A stretch of DNA of 64,000 bases from Tomocerus qinae (Eukaryota; Arthropoda; Collembola; Entomobryomorpha; Tomoceridae). The stretch lies in the NCBI GenBank assembly GCA_020055645.1, contig CM034546.1, forward strand, positions 123,897,875 through 123,961,874, written 5' to 3'. The translations under genes and the position numbers were made by a program. The notes beneath the pieces are model-generated. The model ran no database searches, was not told where the DNA came from, and saw only the letters and a program-made list of their open reading frames with translations. Of this stretch, positions 36,101 through 47,500 are shown one piece after another; positions within the stretch are counted from its first letter, which is position 1; each line of letters begins with the position of its first letter.

Positions 36101-36756
36101 TAAGATGCCGATATAAATTAGGTTCCAAGTCGTCAATACCTTTCTGTCAACAGAATTATACATGGCTAGATTAAGTTTGTTTAAAGTAGGTTAATAGTTT
36201 TGCCAACATGAGGTTGCCATAAAAGGGTGAATTATATTTTGTATATGCTAATTCCTAATTATAAAAATGCTCAATAAAAAACCAAATAATCTCCCAAAGT
36301 AAAACTGATTTCAAAGCCGAAAAATAGCATTCCAACAGCTAAGTAAGCTAAAAATTTGCTTTCTTCGCATCTTTCCAAAACTAGTGTTTATTTCCAAATG
36401 AATTTGGTAATTTTTGAAATTGTACAACTCTGGTCAATTGAATTGAGTTGTACGATGTGCTAACATACACAATTATCGGTTTCAGGATGTCCTGTTCTAC
36501 TTGGAGAGAAATGGGGTAAGTTAACATTCATTCTATTTAACTGTGCAGTTGTGTTCTTTTCCCATTCTACGAAACCTGTCATTTATTGGTCTTCTGTTTT
36601 TAAGTTTATAAAGTAATGTACTAATACATAATTGGTTTAAGTTGAATAGAGACAAGTTGATTTAATTTTTTGTTTTCGATTTCAGTTGGAAACAAATGGA
36701 TTCATAATAACCTCAATATTTTCAAATATAAATGTTCACTGAATAAAACAGAGTGA
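33156..36756 (+). CDS. Prolyl 4-hydroxylase alpha subunit, cluster gene B
   Basis: Ten exons: 33156-33442, 33536-33714, 33800-33918, 34051-34272, 34350-34550, 34611-35048, 35346-35420, 35675-35810, 36486-36515, 36686-36756; 585 residues, the longest of the set because of a longer acidic N-terminal stretch (SENNENEPD) and a longer variable segment. Catalytic signature complete: HVD at the end of exon 6, WHGGCP, and GEKWVGNKW split over exons 9 and 10. The variable segment after MERAKVSH reads QKDSLDELYPVETTKYN, close to that of gene E but unlike C and D. The first 170 bases of exon 6 are almost identical to gene D, which suggests gene conversion. AATAAA (36742-36747) overlaps the last codons. 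Confidence 0.9.
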
Positions 36757-37331
36757 AATTAAATAATTGCCATCTCTGAGTTTTTAATTTCATGTTATTT
36801 TCTCAGGAAAACGCTACATAATATGACATAAGGTGTTTACTGAATTGCTCTAAAAATATCGGAAGGTTTAAAGGACTAGCAGCAGGAATGACACTATTTT
36901 TACCCCTATTATGTCACATTATAATTACAAAAATGTTAAATCGTTATGCTTTCACTACGTTTTTTCCTTCAAGAAAGAGTATTGCTTGTTGGTATTTTTG
37001 TTACTGGTGATCTTGATCTTTTTGTTAACGAACTTTTCTTAAAACCATCTAACATGGCTTAAAGTGTAGTACCAATACCAATTAATCGGCTCAGCTTGCG
37101 AGAAGAGATGTTGCTTCTCTCGCTAACCTCTCTGTGACTCCCAAATTCCGATAATAAATATCTACTTATATGAATGAATCATTTATGACAAAATTTTTAG
37201 AATTTAATTACTCACAAAATATTAGAAACATGCCAAATATTATGTAGACGATAAATTAAAAAATCATCACGTTGCAATATTTTATTTTACTGTAGTCAAT
37301 AGTTCGTATTACTGATACAAACATTAATAAT
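36757..37331. other. Spacer between P4H gene B and the receptor-like gene
   Basis: No gene or repeat recognised; the two genes here are convergent. Confidence 0.5.
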
Positions 37332-38793
37332 TTATTCTGTAGACAGTATCAAGGTACAAGTCGTATCAAACATGGAATAAAAAAGCACAATCAAATCGTT
37401 TTTTGAAAATTTGGAGGTAAATGTCTTAATTTTTAATGGTTCACACGAGTAAATGTATTTCCTTTCTAAAGAACATTTTGGCGTCAACTGCTGTTTCCAG
37501 GAATTTAAAAACATAAGTGATTCGTAGTTACTTTTACAATACACAGCAATTAAAAACATAAATAAATTGTATACTAAAAACAGAACTATTGGGTAACCAA
37601 TATATGCTTTTAAGGGAAGAATAGAAAAAAGTTTAACAACGGAATATTGGATTAGCGTGATATAAAGATAAAAATATGCAGTGTACAAGGAATTAGCAAA
37701 AAGAAAACAGGATTCTCGAATCAGGAAGACGACCCGAATAGTTTGGTATATTTTTGAAATCATGATGTCATCTTTTCGAAGTTCTCTTAGGGCCGATGTA
37801 TTGGTGCTGTAAAACAACAATAAATAATGCCACAAAAATATCGAATGCGTATTTTAATAGTTACGTTGTTACTTTACTTTACCTGAGTAATTCTATGTAG
37901 CTCATTGGATAATAAACTGAAAGGTAAAGAGTGGAGATAAAAAATATGTTCAAGCATATATTGCTAGATACTTGAAGTACAAGAATGATCACTCCAGGAA
38001 TATAAGCAGCTCTACTTTGTGCTTCACAGTAATTTCCAAACAAATAAACATTGAGAATATATCGTCCTAGGCATGGATTCGCCCAATACACAGAAAAGTT
38101 CAAAATTGGAAGGACAGCAATAAAAAATAAAGACAAAACAAGAAAGGTTTTTCCTCCTTTATTATTTGTCATCCCGGAGATCTGCTTGAATACTGTAAGA
38201 AAATAGAGACAATTAATTAAATACACTTATTAAGTCAATTGTTTCTGTTATTACAGTGTGCGTAGTAATTGGCATTACCATGAAAATTCAAAATTGCCGC
38301 TTTAATTACTTTAAAAATAAAAAGTATGCTTGAATATAATATAATCAGAATAGAACTTACGTTCTAAGCCTTGAAGCTCGAAAAATCTGTTTACTAAATT
38401 AACGATGTCTTTACCCTTGATCATATTAATCAAGTTTAAAATCACAATTACAGTCATGTCTACAGAAGACAACAATAATTGCATTTTAGTTTGCATGGAT
38501 ATCTGTGACTTTCCGAAAGTGGATTTGAGATGGACTAATTTAAAACCCAATTGGGGCAATGTGGTAAGAAATATAAAATAAAACAGAGCTAATCTCCATT
38601 TTGATTTAGTGTATTCTAATCGCTCTTCTTTTGAATTCCAGTAAAAAGGAATGCACTTCCAAAAGGAAGCCAGTTTAATGATCCACGAATATAAAGTTTT
38701 GTTCGGCGGAATCTTTAAATAACTTTTGAAAAAGTTTTTAATACCTTTTAAAAATTTAAGATTGACCATTTTAACAAAATCAGAGAAGGGCAT
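37332..38793 (-). CDS. Gustatory-receptor-like seven-transmembrane protein
   Basis: Three exons on the minus strand: 38793-38361, 38192-37883, 37806-37332, joined in phases 1 and 2; 405 residues, the usual size for arthropod gustatory receptors. The ATG at 38793 is the first in frame. About seven hydrophobic segments can be seen: two in exon 1 (LALFYFIFLTTLPQLGF; MTVIVILNLINM), two in exon 2 (FLVLSLFFIAVLPILNF; VIILVLQVSSNICLNIFF) and two or three in exon 3 (VVFLIRESCFLFANSLY; YIGYPIVLFLVYNLFMFLIAVY; a C-terminal stretch near VLFYSMFDTTCTLI). The C-terminal T-x-x-L pattern recalls the TYhhhhhQF end of this family but is not exact. Such receptors are ligand-gated cation channels in sensory neurons; the ligand is unknown. 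It stands alone, opposite in orientation to the P4H genes. Confidence 0.6.
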
Positions 38794-39054
38794 TTTTCCT
38801 CCTGCTTTACTGTCGAGTGTCGAGATTGAATAGGGAAATGACACTTTACAAAAGTTGTAGCATTTAATGGACTACTTTAGCTTTAACCGTCTTAGTTAAT
38901 ATTTTAAAGCGCTAAAAACACTTTATTACAACCCAATCATTTGATGACATCGCCAAAATATCAAAGAAAATAAATAGTAGAGAAAGAGCAGTTACATGAC
39001 TAATAACAGTGGTTATATATTATAGATACTATTATATATATTATATATAATAGT

Positions 39055-39231
39055 ATGTTATTATATGTATAAAGTTTTTAATTAAATACGCCCTTTAACT
39101 GTCCCTCAATATTCGGGCAACGTCTAAAGGCGTTTTAAAAGTTATTTATTACATTACTTTTGAATTGGGATGAATTAACCCAAGTTTAATAGTCGATGTC
39201 TTGTATAATCTCCGAGTCGTATAAATAATAT
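39055..39231 (+). repeat. Direct repeat on the left of the foldback element
   Basis: About 180 bases (ATGTATAAAGTTTTTAATTA through GTCGATGTCTTGTATAA) that recur, slightly diverged, at 40521-40705 in the same orientation on the other side of the element. Too long for an ordinary target-site duplication. Confidence 0.7.
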
Positions 39232-39984
39232 TGTTATGTATAATATATATGTTAACGGCAATAAGTAAATTCAGGCATTAAGCTTAATGCCTAGGCAATA
39301 AGCTTAATGCCTAAAAATGCCCGGCATTAAGCTTAATGCCTAGTCTTTAAGCTTAAAGCCTAGGCATTAAGCCTAATGCCTGAATTTTACTCGGCATTAA
39401 GCTTAATGCCTGGTCTTAATGCCTGATTTGGGTGGAAATCAATGTAAACAACAAAAACTTAAGTCTTATATACAAAGTCGATGTGTATTTATGCAAAATG
39501 TAAATGTACACGGTTAGGGTTAGTCATTTAAAACAATATGGGATTTTTAAATGTATTTTAATTTCATAAATTTTACTAATGCTCTATGTTACCACCTCTT
39601 GCATTCGGATTTCACAGTAAGTCGAGTGTTAAAAAGTTCCATTGGAGTAATCCTTGCAACCTCGGCGGCAATTCGAGCCTTCAGTACACCAATGTCTTGA
39701 GTCTTGAGGTGTGGTTTCGTAAATGCATGATTTAAAGTGTCCCCAAAGGAAAAATATCAATTGTCAAAATTTGTCATCTTTATCCATACTCAGGCCTGCC
39801 CAATGCCTTATGAGGTTTGCCATCATCATGAGCCCATCACCACCCACGTAGTCACTAATGTTATAATTTACCTCAGTAACTTACGAGTAAATCGGATCGA
39901 TTCATATTTCATTTAAATAAGCTATAAACTTATAGATTTGCCTGTGTCCTAATTCTATCGTTATCTCGTGGAGTCATTTCTTCA

Positions 39985-40025
39985 CATTGGAGAAGCCAGG
40001 ATCAGAAATCCTGGCTTCTCCAATG
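39985..40025. repeat. Perfect 18-bp hairpin in the foldback element
   Basis: CATTGGAGAAGCCAGGAT and its exact complement are separated by a 5-base loop (CAGAA), just inside the right arm of the foldback element. Confidence 0.85.
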
Positions 40026-40138
40026 AAACTCTATTGGGAAATCCGAAAGGTGGTAACATAGAGCATTAGTAAAATTGATGAAATTAAAATACATTTAAAA
40101 ATCCCATATTGTTTTAAATGACTAACCCTAACCGTGTA

Positions 40139-40303
40139 CAAGGGCGTATTCAGAAATCAAATTAAGGGGGTGCTTAAACATACGAGCTGATTTTTCTTAT
40201 GTATAAAACTACTTTTTATCAATTTTTGAGAATTGTCTAGTGGGTTTTTGGGAAATTTAGGGGGTGCTTAAGCACCCTAGCACCACCCCTAAATACGTCC
40301 TTG
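40139..40303. mobile_element. hAT-like MITE nested in the foldback right arm
   Basis: 165 bases with inverted ends CAAGGGCGTATTCAG and CAAGGACGTATTTAG and a perfect 8-base flanking duplication ACCGTGTA (40131-40138, 40304-40311). The left arm has the empty site, uninterrupted, at about 39510, so the insertion postdates formation of the foldback arms. Confidence 0.85.
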
Positions 40304-40520
40304 ACCGTGTACATTTACATTTTACATAAATACACATCGACTTTGTATATAAGACTTAAGTTTTTGTTGTTTACATTGATTTCCACCCAAATCAGGCAAT
40401 AAGACCAGGCATTAAGCTTAATGCCGAGTAAAATTTTTAGGCATTAAGCTTATTGCCTAGGCATTAAGCTTAATGCCTGAATTTACTTATAGCCGTTAAC
40501 ATATATAATATTATATAATA

Positions 40521-40705
40521 TATGTTATTATATGTATAAGGTTTTTAATTAAATACGCCCTTTACTTTACCTGTCCCTCAGTATTCGGGCAACGTCTAAT
40601 GACGTTTTAAAAGTTATTTACTGCAGTTACTTCTAAGTTGGATAATTTAAGCCAAGTTTAATGGTCGATGTCTTGTATAAGCTCCGATTCGTGTAAATAA
40701 TATTC
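40521..40705 (+). repeat. Direct repeat on the right of the foldback element
   Basis: Partner of 39055-39231, with GTATTCGGGCAACGTCTAA and GGTCGATGTCTTGTATAA as landmarks. Confidence 0.7.
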
Positions 40706-41430
40706 GAGCACCATACATTTAGTGAAGGATTCGAAAGAAATGGCAGCATTGTGAATTACAATAGCAGTAAAACGTTGAAATATACAGGGATAATCCGTTG
40801 TTATAATACATTTTCCGAGTAGGACTTTATGTGTTTACTAGAGTTTGTTGTTTAATGAGGCTTTAAAAATTTTGCTTCTTTGATATATTATCTAACCTAT
40901 ACAAAGACGACATTATACTAAAGAAACTATTACAAGGATAGGCCATACCCTGAACTGTTTACTTTCTAATGGTGATTTCGATTATATTTAAATGTATACT
41001 AATCCAATGTTTAAATGTTAAAAATCCCAAATTCCCTACTTTTCTCTACAAGGATAATACTGCACCATAATTAATAAGTACTAATTAATTAAGGGTAATA
41101 TAAAACTATAAATTATATAAGGTATACTAATAATTTACACAAATATTGCTTATTAATAGTCCATGGTTTATAATTATGGCGGGTGACCCTGACATAAGTG
41201 GTGAACTAGACTAGTGAGTAATAATATTATTATTGCTCTTCTGTAAGCACTCCGTCATTACTAGACGCCTGAAAGATTTGAAAAGAGCAGTTGCCTTTAA
41301 ACTTTCCCCTGTGCCAATTACTAGTGAAAAGAGAAATTGTGTAAACAATTAAACAATGTGTTATATTTGGTTTTGGTTGAATTAAAATATGTTAATGATT
41401 ATTTATGACGTTGCAATGACTTACAACTAA

Positions 41431-41481
41431 AGCCCAGCCCGACAATACAATTAAGGCTATAAAATGAAGTCAGTCAATATT
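41431..41481 (+). promoter_or_regulatory. Conserved core-promoter block of P4H gene C
   Basis: CCCGACAATACAATTAAGGC, then a true TATAAAA, then GTCAGTCAATATT; about 95 bases before the ATG. This copy has the best TATA match of the six. Confidence 0.45.
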
Positions 41482-41575
41482 TTCTTTTCCTGAGATAAAT
41501 AATTAGCCCAAAGCATTTTTAATACTTCGCATCAAACAAGGGAGAAATAACTCAAAAAATCTTCAAAACTAAGTA

Positions 41576-44500
41576 ATGGATTTCTTGGAATTGTTCGCAG
41601 CTTTAATTTTGAGTAATCTTAACTGTAACACTTGCACGGAAACTAAAGAGACTAGTAATGAAACTTCAGAGTTAAAGAAACAAAATCCAAACCTAACTGC
41701 TAAAAATAATCAGTATAATGACACTTACTGGCACAGTTATTCTCATTCTCCTGTCGATTTGTGGCGGTTGGCTAAACAGGAGATAAACTTATTTACAGTG
41801 GTTAAACAGTACGTCGCAAAATTAGATCATGAGCCGGAATATTTTTTCCAAAGGTAAGTAGTAAGTAAGTAGTAAGTAAGTAAGTAATGGTTTTATTGTG
41901 CCTTTTGAACAACAGGTCCATTTACACAAAACATCAGCATTAATCATATTATACATATTGCATCCAAATAAGAACTTAATTTTTTATCCAGAAATTTTTA
42001 GCGAATTATAATATTTCTAATAATAAGTATAATAACTATACCACCATAAATCACGGCGACCCCCATAATCACAGCAACCTATCCATACATGGACAGGGAG
42101 TTACATTTTTTATTGTAAGACGAATTACACTGCTCATACACGAGTGGCACAGTGACAAATTGGTAAAGTGTACAGTTCCGAGAGAGAATCACAATCACAA
42201 TAGAATTGTTTCAGTAATGCTATATTAATTAATGAACTTATTACAAACCAAGTACTAGATTGTCAGTAAATTAGTATGGTATCTAAATACATAGAAGTGA
42301 AGTCAAAAGAAAAACTATGAACTGATCGAACCTTAAGTGCTGGATTGGCTAAACAATAATAATACAATTCTTCATTCATTTCCACAAATCATTCATTTCG
42401 CACCCACGCTCTTAGTTTAAGTGCACAGGAGAAATAGTTATACACATCAGTGATATCTTTTACGTTACGAACTTCAAACAGAGTTGAATAATTACTATAA
42501 TTCAATGCATTTTGGAAATTCCCCAAGTAGTGGGCTCTAAGGGATGAATAAATAATACAATTACACACGAAATGATATAATGTTTCATTCTCATTTTCAT
42601 CGTTTCTACATACTGTACATAATTCAGTCGTGTATAATTCATATTTAATGCCATTGAGTATTATACGCGTGACATAGTTATTAAGTAGTCTTACTTGACA
42701 CAACAGGCGAGTTTTTTCAATAGGCATTCGCAGACACAGGTATTTTTCACACATGATAGAATCATTGTTACTTAATGAGCTAAATATAATGCAAGAGGTA
42801 GAATTCTTTTTCCTCTCCTGATCTTTTTGGTATTCAATATCTACCATTCGTAATAACATAGCATTAATATTATTCTCAGCTATATCCTGTGACTGCGAAT
42901 GCCAAACATAACCAAATCCAATTGACTCTATAGTACTCCTTAACGAAGAGACCCAATTACGCTTTTCAACCCTATTATATATGCTGTCAAAAATATAAAG
43001 GCTATTAAAAATAATCCTAGTATACCGATTTGGATTCATGGAAAGAATCTTAATCCAAAGCCTGATTGCATATTTAAAAACATGTACAACTAGTTTTGTT
43101 CGGCCAGTTTCTAGTCGTATCGCATAATTAGGTGTATTTTTTGGCAATTTTAGAAGTTTTTTGAAAAAATTCAGTTGCACACTTTCCAATACATCCGAGT
43201 GATTTAGACCCCATACTGAGCTAGAGTAGAGTAGGGCAGATTGGGTAATAGCGTCAAAAATTTTTATGCGAGAAAACCAGCTGTCCATTTTTGATCTCGA
43301 AATTATGTTCCACACTACTCCTATGCGAGATAACGCCCTTTTTTTGAAATCAATCGCAGTTCTTTGGGATAGACCTGACATAGAAAAGAGAACACCAAGA
43401 TAAACAAACTCTCTCACCACTTCGATTTCTTGGTTCTCGTAGAAGAATTTGTACTTGGTACATAGTTTGGCTGCTCTGTTAAAAATCATAATTTTTGTTT
43501 TGTTAACATTAACTTTTAATTTCCTTTCATTACAGTAACGGTTTAGGAGATTAAGTTTCAGTTGCAAGGATCTGGGGGAGGGGGATAATAAAACCAAATC
43601 GTCGGCATACATCAATAAATGCAACCCTTTATCTTGGCCAATGTCTATTTTAGAAAGTGGACTATCATTCATTACGTTTTCAAGGTCATAGATGAATAAA
43701 CTAAATAGCAGGGGCGAGGTCAACTCACCCTGCAAAATGCCCTGTGTTACTTTAATTGGGTTTGTGGGGCCCTCATATGTCCTTACAACCATAACAGCTT
43801 TTTCATAGATGTCCTGCATCAATTTTATGAATTTTGAGCTAACGCCTACCTTTTGTAGTACATTCCATAGCTTAGAGTGACATAATGAGTCAAAAGCGCG
43901 CTCAAAATCCACAAAAGCGGCATAGACATTCTTTTCCCTGTATTTTAGATTCAGTTGAATTATTCCATTTAAAACAAATATATGATCCTCGCACCCTCTA
44001 CCTTTCCGAAACCCTGCTTGCGCTTCAGGAAGAATTTCGTATTTTTCCTCCCAGCTATTTAATCTAAGAAGCAAGATAAGTGTTAGCCACTTAAGTAGTG
44101 TGTTCAGTAGTGAGATGCCTCTATAATTGCAAGGTTCCTCTGGGTTCCCCTTTTTAAAAAGTGTTACTACTTCAATTTCTGAAAATTTGTCTGGTGCCTT
44201 CTGCTTTTCAAGGGATGTATTGAAAAGTGATAGAACTGTGTTGTACATATTAGCCGATAAACCTTTCAGAAATTCGTTACTAATACCGTCAGTTCCTGGG
44301 CTTTTATTGTTTTTCAACATAGTAGCCGAAGTTTCTAATTCTGTCAATGTGATACATTCGTCTAATTCTGCCACATATTTGTCGTCGATTTGTGGAGAAT
44401 CGTCACACCTCTCTGGCATTACTTTAGCATAAAATTCTTCCCATGTTTCCTTTCCAATCCTATGTGTAGCCTTTACCCTAGGTTTAAAAAGATTTGCACA

Positions 44501-47500
44501 GCTCCAAAATTGTGGTATATTTTTTATGTCTGCTAGTTTGTTTTGTATATTTTTTATGTGCTGTCTCTTTTTAAACCTCAGGAGAGTATTTAGCTCTTTT
44601 TTTATAATATTGGTTCGCACTAATTTTTCGTCTTGAAAATTTGATTTTCTCAATTCTCTTCGAGCCAAAGAATACTCTTTTTTCTTACGTTTACACTCCC
44701 TGTCATACCATTTGTTAGAATGATTAGACATATTGTACCCATGCCGCACGCGAGACATTTTACAATGTTCTGCTGCATCTGTAATGGCATTTACAATGTG
44801 ATTGTAAGTACAATTTACGTCATCCTTGAATTCGTCAGACAAAGGTTGAATATTAGTGGATAAATAGTCTCTATACTGCGTAATATAATTTTTATCCCAT
44901 TTTAAGACTTTTCTAGGAATACAATCTAAAATTTTATCCCTTTTAATGGGTACAATGGATTTGAATTTAGTTTGGCACATGCAATGATCAGATAGACCAA
45001 TATCATGTACCACTCTAAAGTCAATTACATTTTCCAAAAGAGTATAACTTACGCAAACAAGATCAATAACACTTTTCCCGTTTGTATTCAAGTATGTGAA
45101 GTCCCCTGGGTAATCTGGTTCAAATCTTCCGTTCAAAATTATCAGGTTCAGGTTGTCAAGAAATTCAATTAGTATTCTACCCCTGGAGTCCAATTTCGTA
45201 TCTCTAGAGTTCCTACTTACATAACACAAATCATTATTATAAGGATCACATTCAAAGATGCCACCGTTACCTATTCTGGCGTTAAAATCGCCTAATAGGA
45301 TAAGATTCGCATTATAGTACATACTTCTAAACTCATTAATTACTTCCTCATACAATCCCATAGCAATTTCTATGTTAACCTTTTGGTTTAAATATAATAA
45401 TGAAATTATATATTCAGTTTTTGTATACCTTTCCTTAATTAATATAATTAACCATAACTCAGATATATTTAGTGTTGATACAATTTCGAAAATACTTACA
45501 TCTACCAAAATAGCCAATCCACCACTTGCTCTACCTTTTTGTTTATCTTTAATGGCTGGGCTCGATCTGAATTCAAAGTTTTTGAAGTGGGAGGGAAGAG
45601 TGAGCTGCACTGGGTAAGTTAGCCAAGTTTCTGTCAAGCCAATTATTGAATTGTCAGCCAGAAGGCCTTTTTCAGATTCATCAAGATTATTAAATTTAGA
45701 GATTCCGTTACAGTTCCATAAAATTATACTATTTTCGTATTTGTATTGATTATTAATGGGAGAGGAATAAATGGGATTATGTGTAGGAGAAATAGGATTC
45801 GAAAAGGACTCCTCCTCATATCATTGATTTTTACAGTCTGCATCCTGTTTTGTTGTTTTTTGCACCACTGGAATTACGTGCTCGTTCCTGTCCAAGACGA
45901 ACAGCTGATCATCGATGAACAGTTTCTTTCCACTGAGATTTGCTTTTTTTCCAGCTTTTTTGGCGTTCAATAACTCATTAAAAAGAATCTGTTTTTTTCT
46001 TATTTCCTCCTTGGTCATGTCCTCTGAGATAAACACTTTGTTAGTCGTGTGCCTCTTTTCGTTAAACGCCTTCAACTTTTTTGCATTTTGGAAAATTAGT
46101 TGTTTTTCGGCGGTTTTTTCAACGGAGAAAAGTATTCTAGGTGCTCCATTTTTTGTATCCTGGATTGGAAAAGCCTTCTCCAGCTCGACAGTAATTTCCA
46201 GAATGTCTGATAAAAAATTTTGCACTATATCTTTGTGGCTCCTAAATCTGCTGCCATTCAGTTGTAGTCCAGTTATTATTAAATTTTTTCTTTTCATGAA
46301 AGCTTGTATTGAATTATTTTGGTTTCGTAATTGCTTCAGCTCGTCATTGTGCTCTGTTACTTGTTTTTGTAGGTGTTCCATATGCAGTTCAAGCTCATCA
46401 GTTCTTTTATTAAATTCCGCAACAGATTTCGCAATAGTGGCAACATGATTTCGCATTTCATTTATTGGTTGTATTAGTGCATTAAGCCCTAGTTTAAATG
46501 CTCCCACCGTCAGCTGTGATTTATCATCCTCCTTGAATTCAGGTAACTTAAAGCTCTGACTTAGCAGTTCCACATCCATAGCTGCTATGTTTTCACAGGC
46601 GAGACGAGGTCTTTTCCCATTTAATGCTGAGTCATCTACCCAGTCTTCGCTGGAACTTTGTATTGGAATTTTCTTGAATTTATCGAGTATTCCTGCATAC
46701 TTACTCTTGGGTGCTGAAGAAGTGTGTGGTGATGAAGTAGCAGGTGGGATTTCCGTAGAGTTTGCCTCCCAGTCCATAGTTGCTTGGAGAACTTGGAAAA
46801 TTTGACGATTATTTTCGATTTTATAGGATTTTGGAGAACTTTTTTATTGGTATAATTTCACAAAACAGAGAAAGGATATTTAGGGAATTAGGTGTAATAA
46901 ATTTCAACACAAAATAATCAGTATTTACTAATAAAAAACGGTAAAATGTGCGGAGCAAGTATAGATGTACAACCGTCTCCTAGCGGCCCACTCTGCCCTC
47001 CTATTTTTTCCAAAGGTAAAATATTGTGCAGCATTTCTAGTCTCAAGAAACAATGTATAAAGTATTTCCTTGGAATTACAATTTAAACAAAATATAAAAG
47101 TGAACACTGTTAAAGGTATATTGCAGATTATGAAGATAGTTCAGATGTGGCTTACAAGGGCTGGAATATCTCGAGTACGAAGAAAAGGGATCACCTTATC
47201 CATACCAACCCTCTTTTGTCCTACAGAATGATATGGCGTTTTGTAACTGACTTCCCTAGCATTAGAGATGCCTTGCTTTCTAGTGACGATTCTGGTAACA
47301 AACATTTTATTAAATTAAATTTATTAACTTTTAAGTGCAAAAATTTCGCCGTATAATCAATAGACGTTAAATAAATTCAAATATAATATTTTGAACTGTA
47401 ACTTATACCTTCATCAGTATCATCAGGTTATTGTTATTATATTTATTAATATAATTCTACAGAAATAGTGAATGCACTTCAAAAGCATAAGCCAAGATTT

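Larger units (their letters stand above)
39251..40500. mobile_element. Foldback element with AGGCATTAAGCTTAATGCCT units
   Basis: The ends GTTAACGGC and GCCGTTAAC are inverted. Long inverted arms (left about 39251-39597, right about 40050-40500) share GGTGGAAATCAATGTAAACA, TAAATGTACACGGTTAGGG and TGCTCTATGTTACCACC. The outer part of each arm is a cluster of near-palindromic units around AAGCTT, more numerous on the left. The centre (39600-40050) has no transposase-like frame. Long internally repetitive inverted arms are the hallmark of foldback-type elements; the responsible transposase is unknown. The right arm is interrupted by a hAT-like MITE. Confidence 0.7.
38845..41430. other. Intergenic DNA with a foldback element
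   Basis: Holds the foldback element, its nested MITE and two flanking direct repeats described separately. Around these the sequence is AT-rich without recognisable genes. Confidence 0.5.
41858..47001 (-). mobile_element. Complete non-LTR (LINE) retrotransposon
   Basis: A 5.1-kb element on the minus strand, so its 3' end is at the left. Parts in transcript order: 5' UTR of about 220 bases starting near 47001 (GGAGGGCAGAGTGGGCC), ORF1, one TGA, ORF2, a 3' UTR of about 500 bases, and a tail of (TTAC/TACT) repeats at 41858-41884 instead of poly(A). It is bounded by a duplication of up to 18 bases, as expected of target-primed reverse transcription. Both frames are open, so the copy is young. 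An APE-type endonuclease, a YADD reverse transcriptase and a terminal zinc knuckle place it in the Jockey/CR1/L2 assemblage; the exact clade is not assigned. Confidence 0.9.

Noticed and set aside
41858..41884. GTAAGTAAGTAG run as a stand-alone microsatellite
   Set aside because: It lies exactly at the 3' end of the LINE next to the target-site duplication and is better explained as its tail.
45915..46448. 177-codon open frame on the plus strand across LINE ORF1
   Set aside because: It is the opposite-strand shadow of ORF1, with a Phe/Ser-rich composition typical of antisense Lys/Glu codons.
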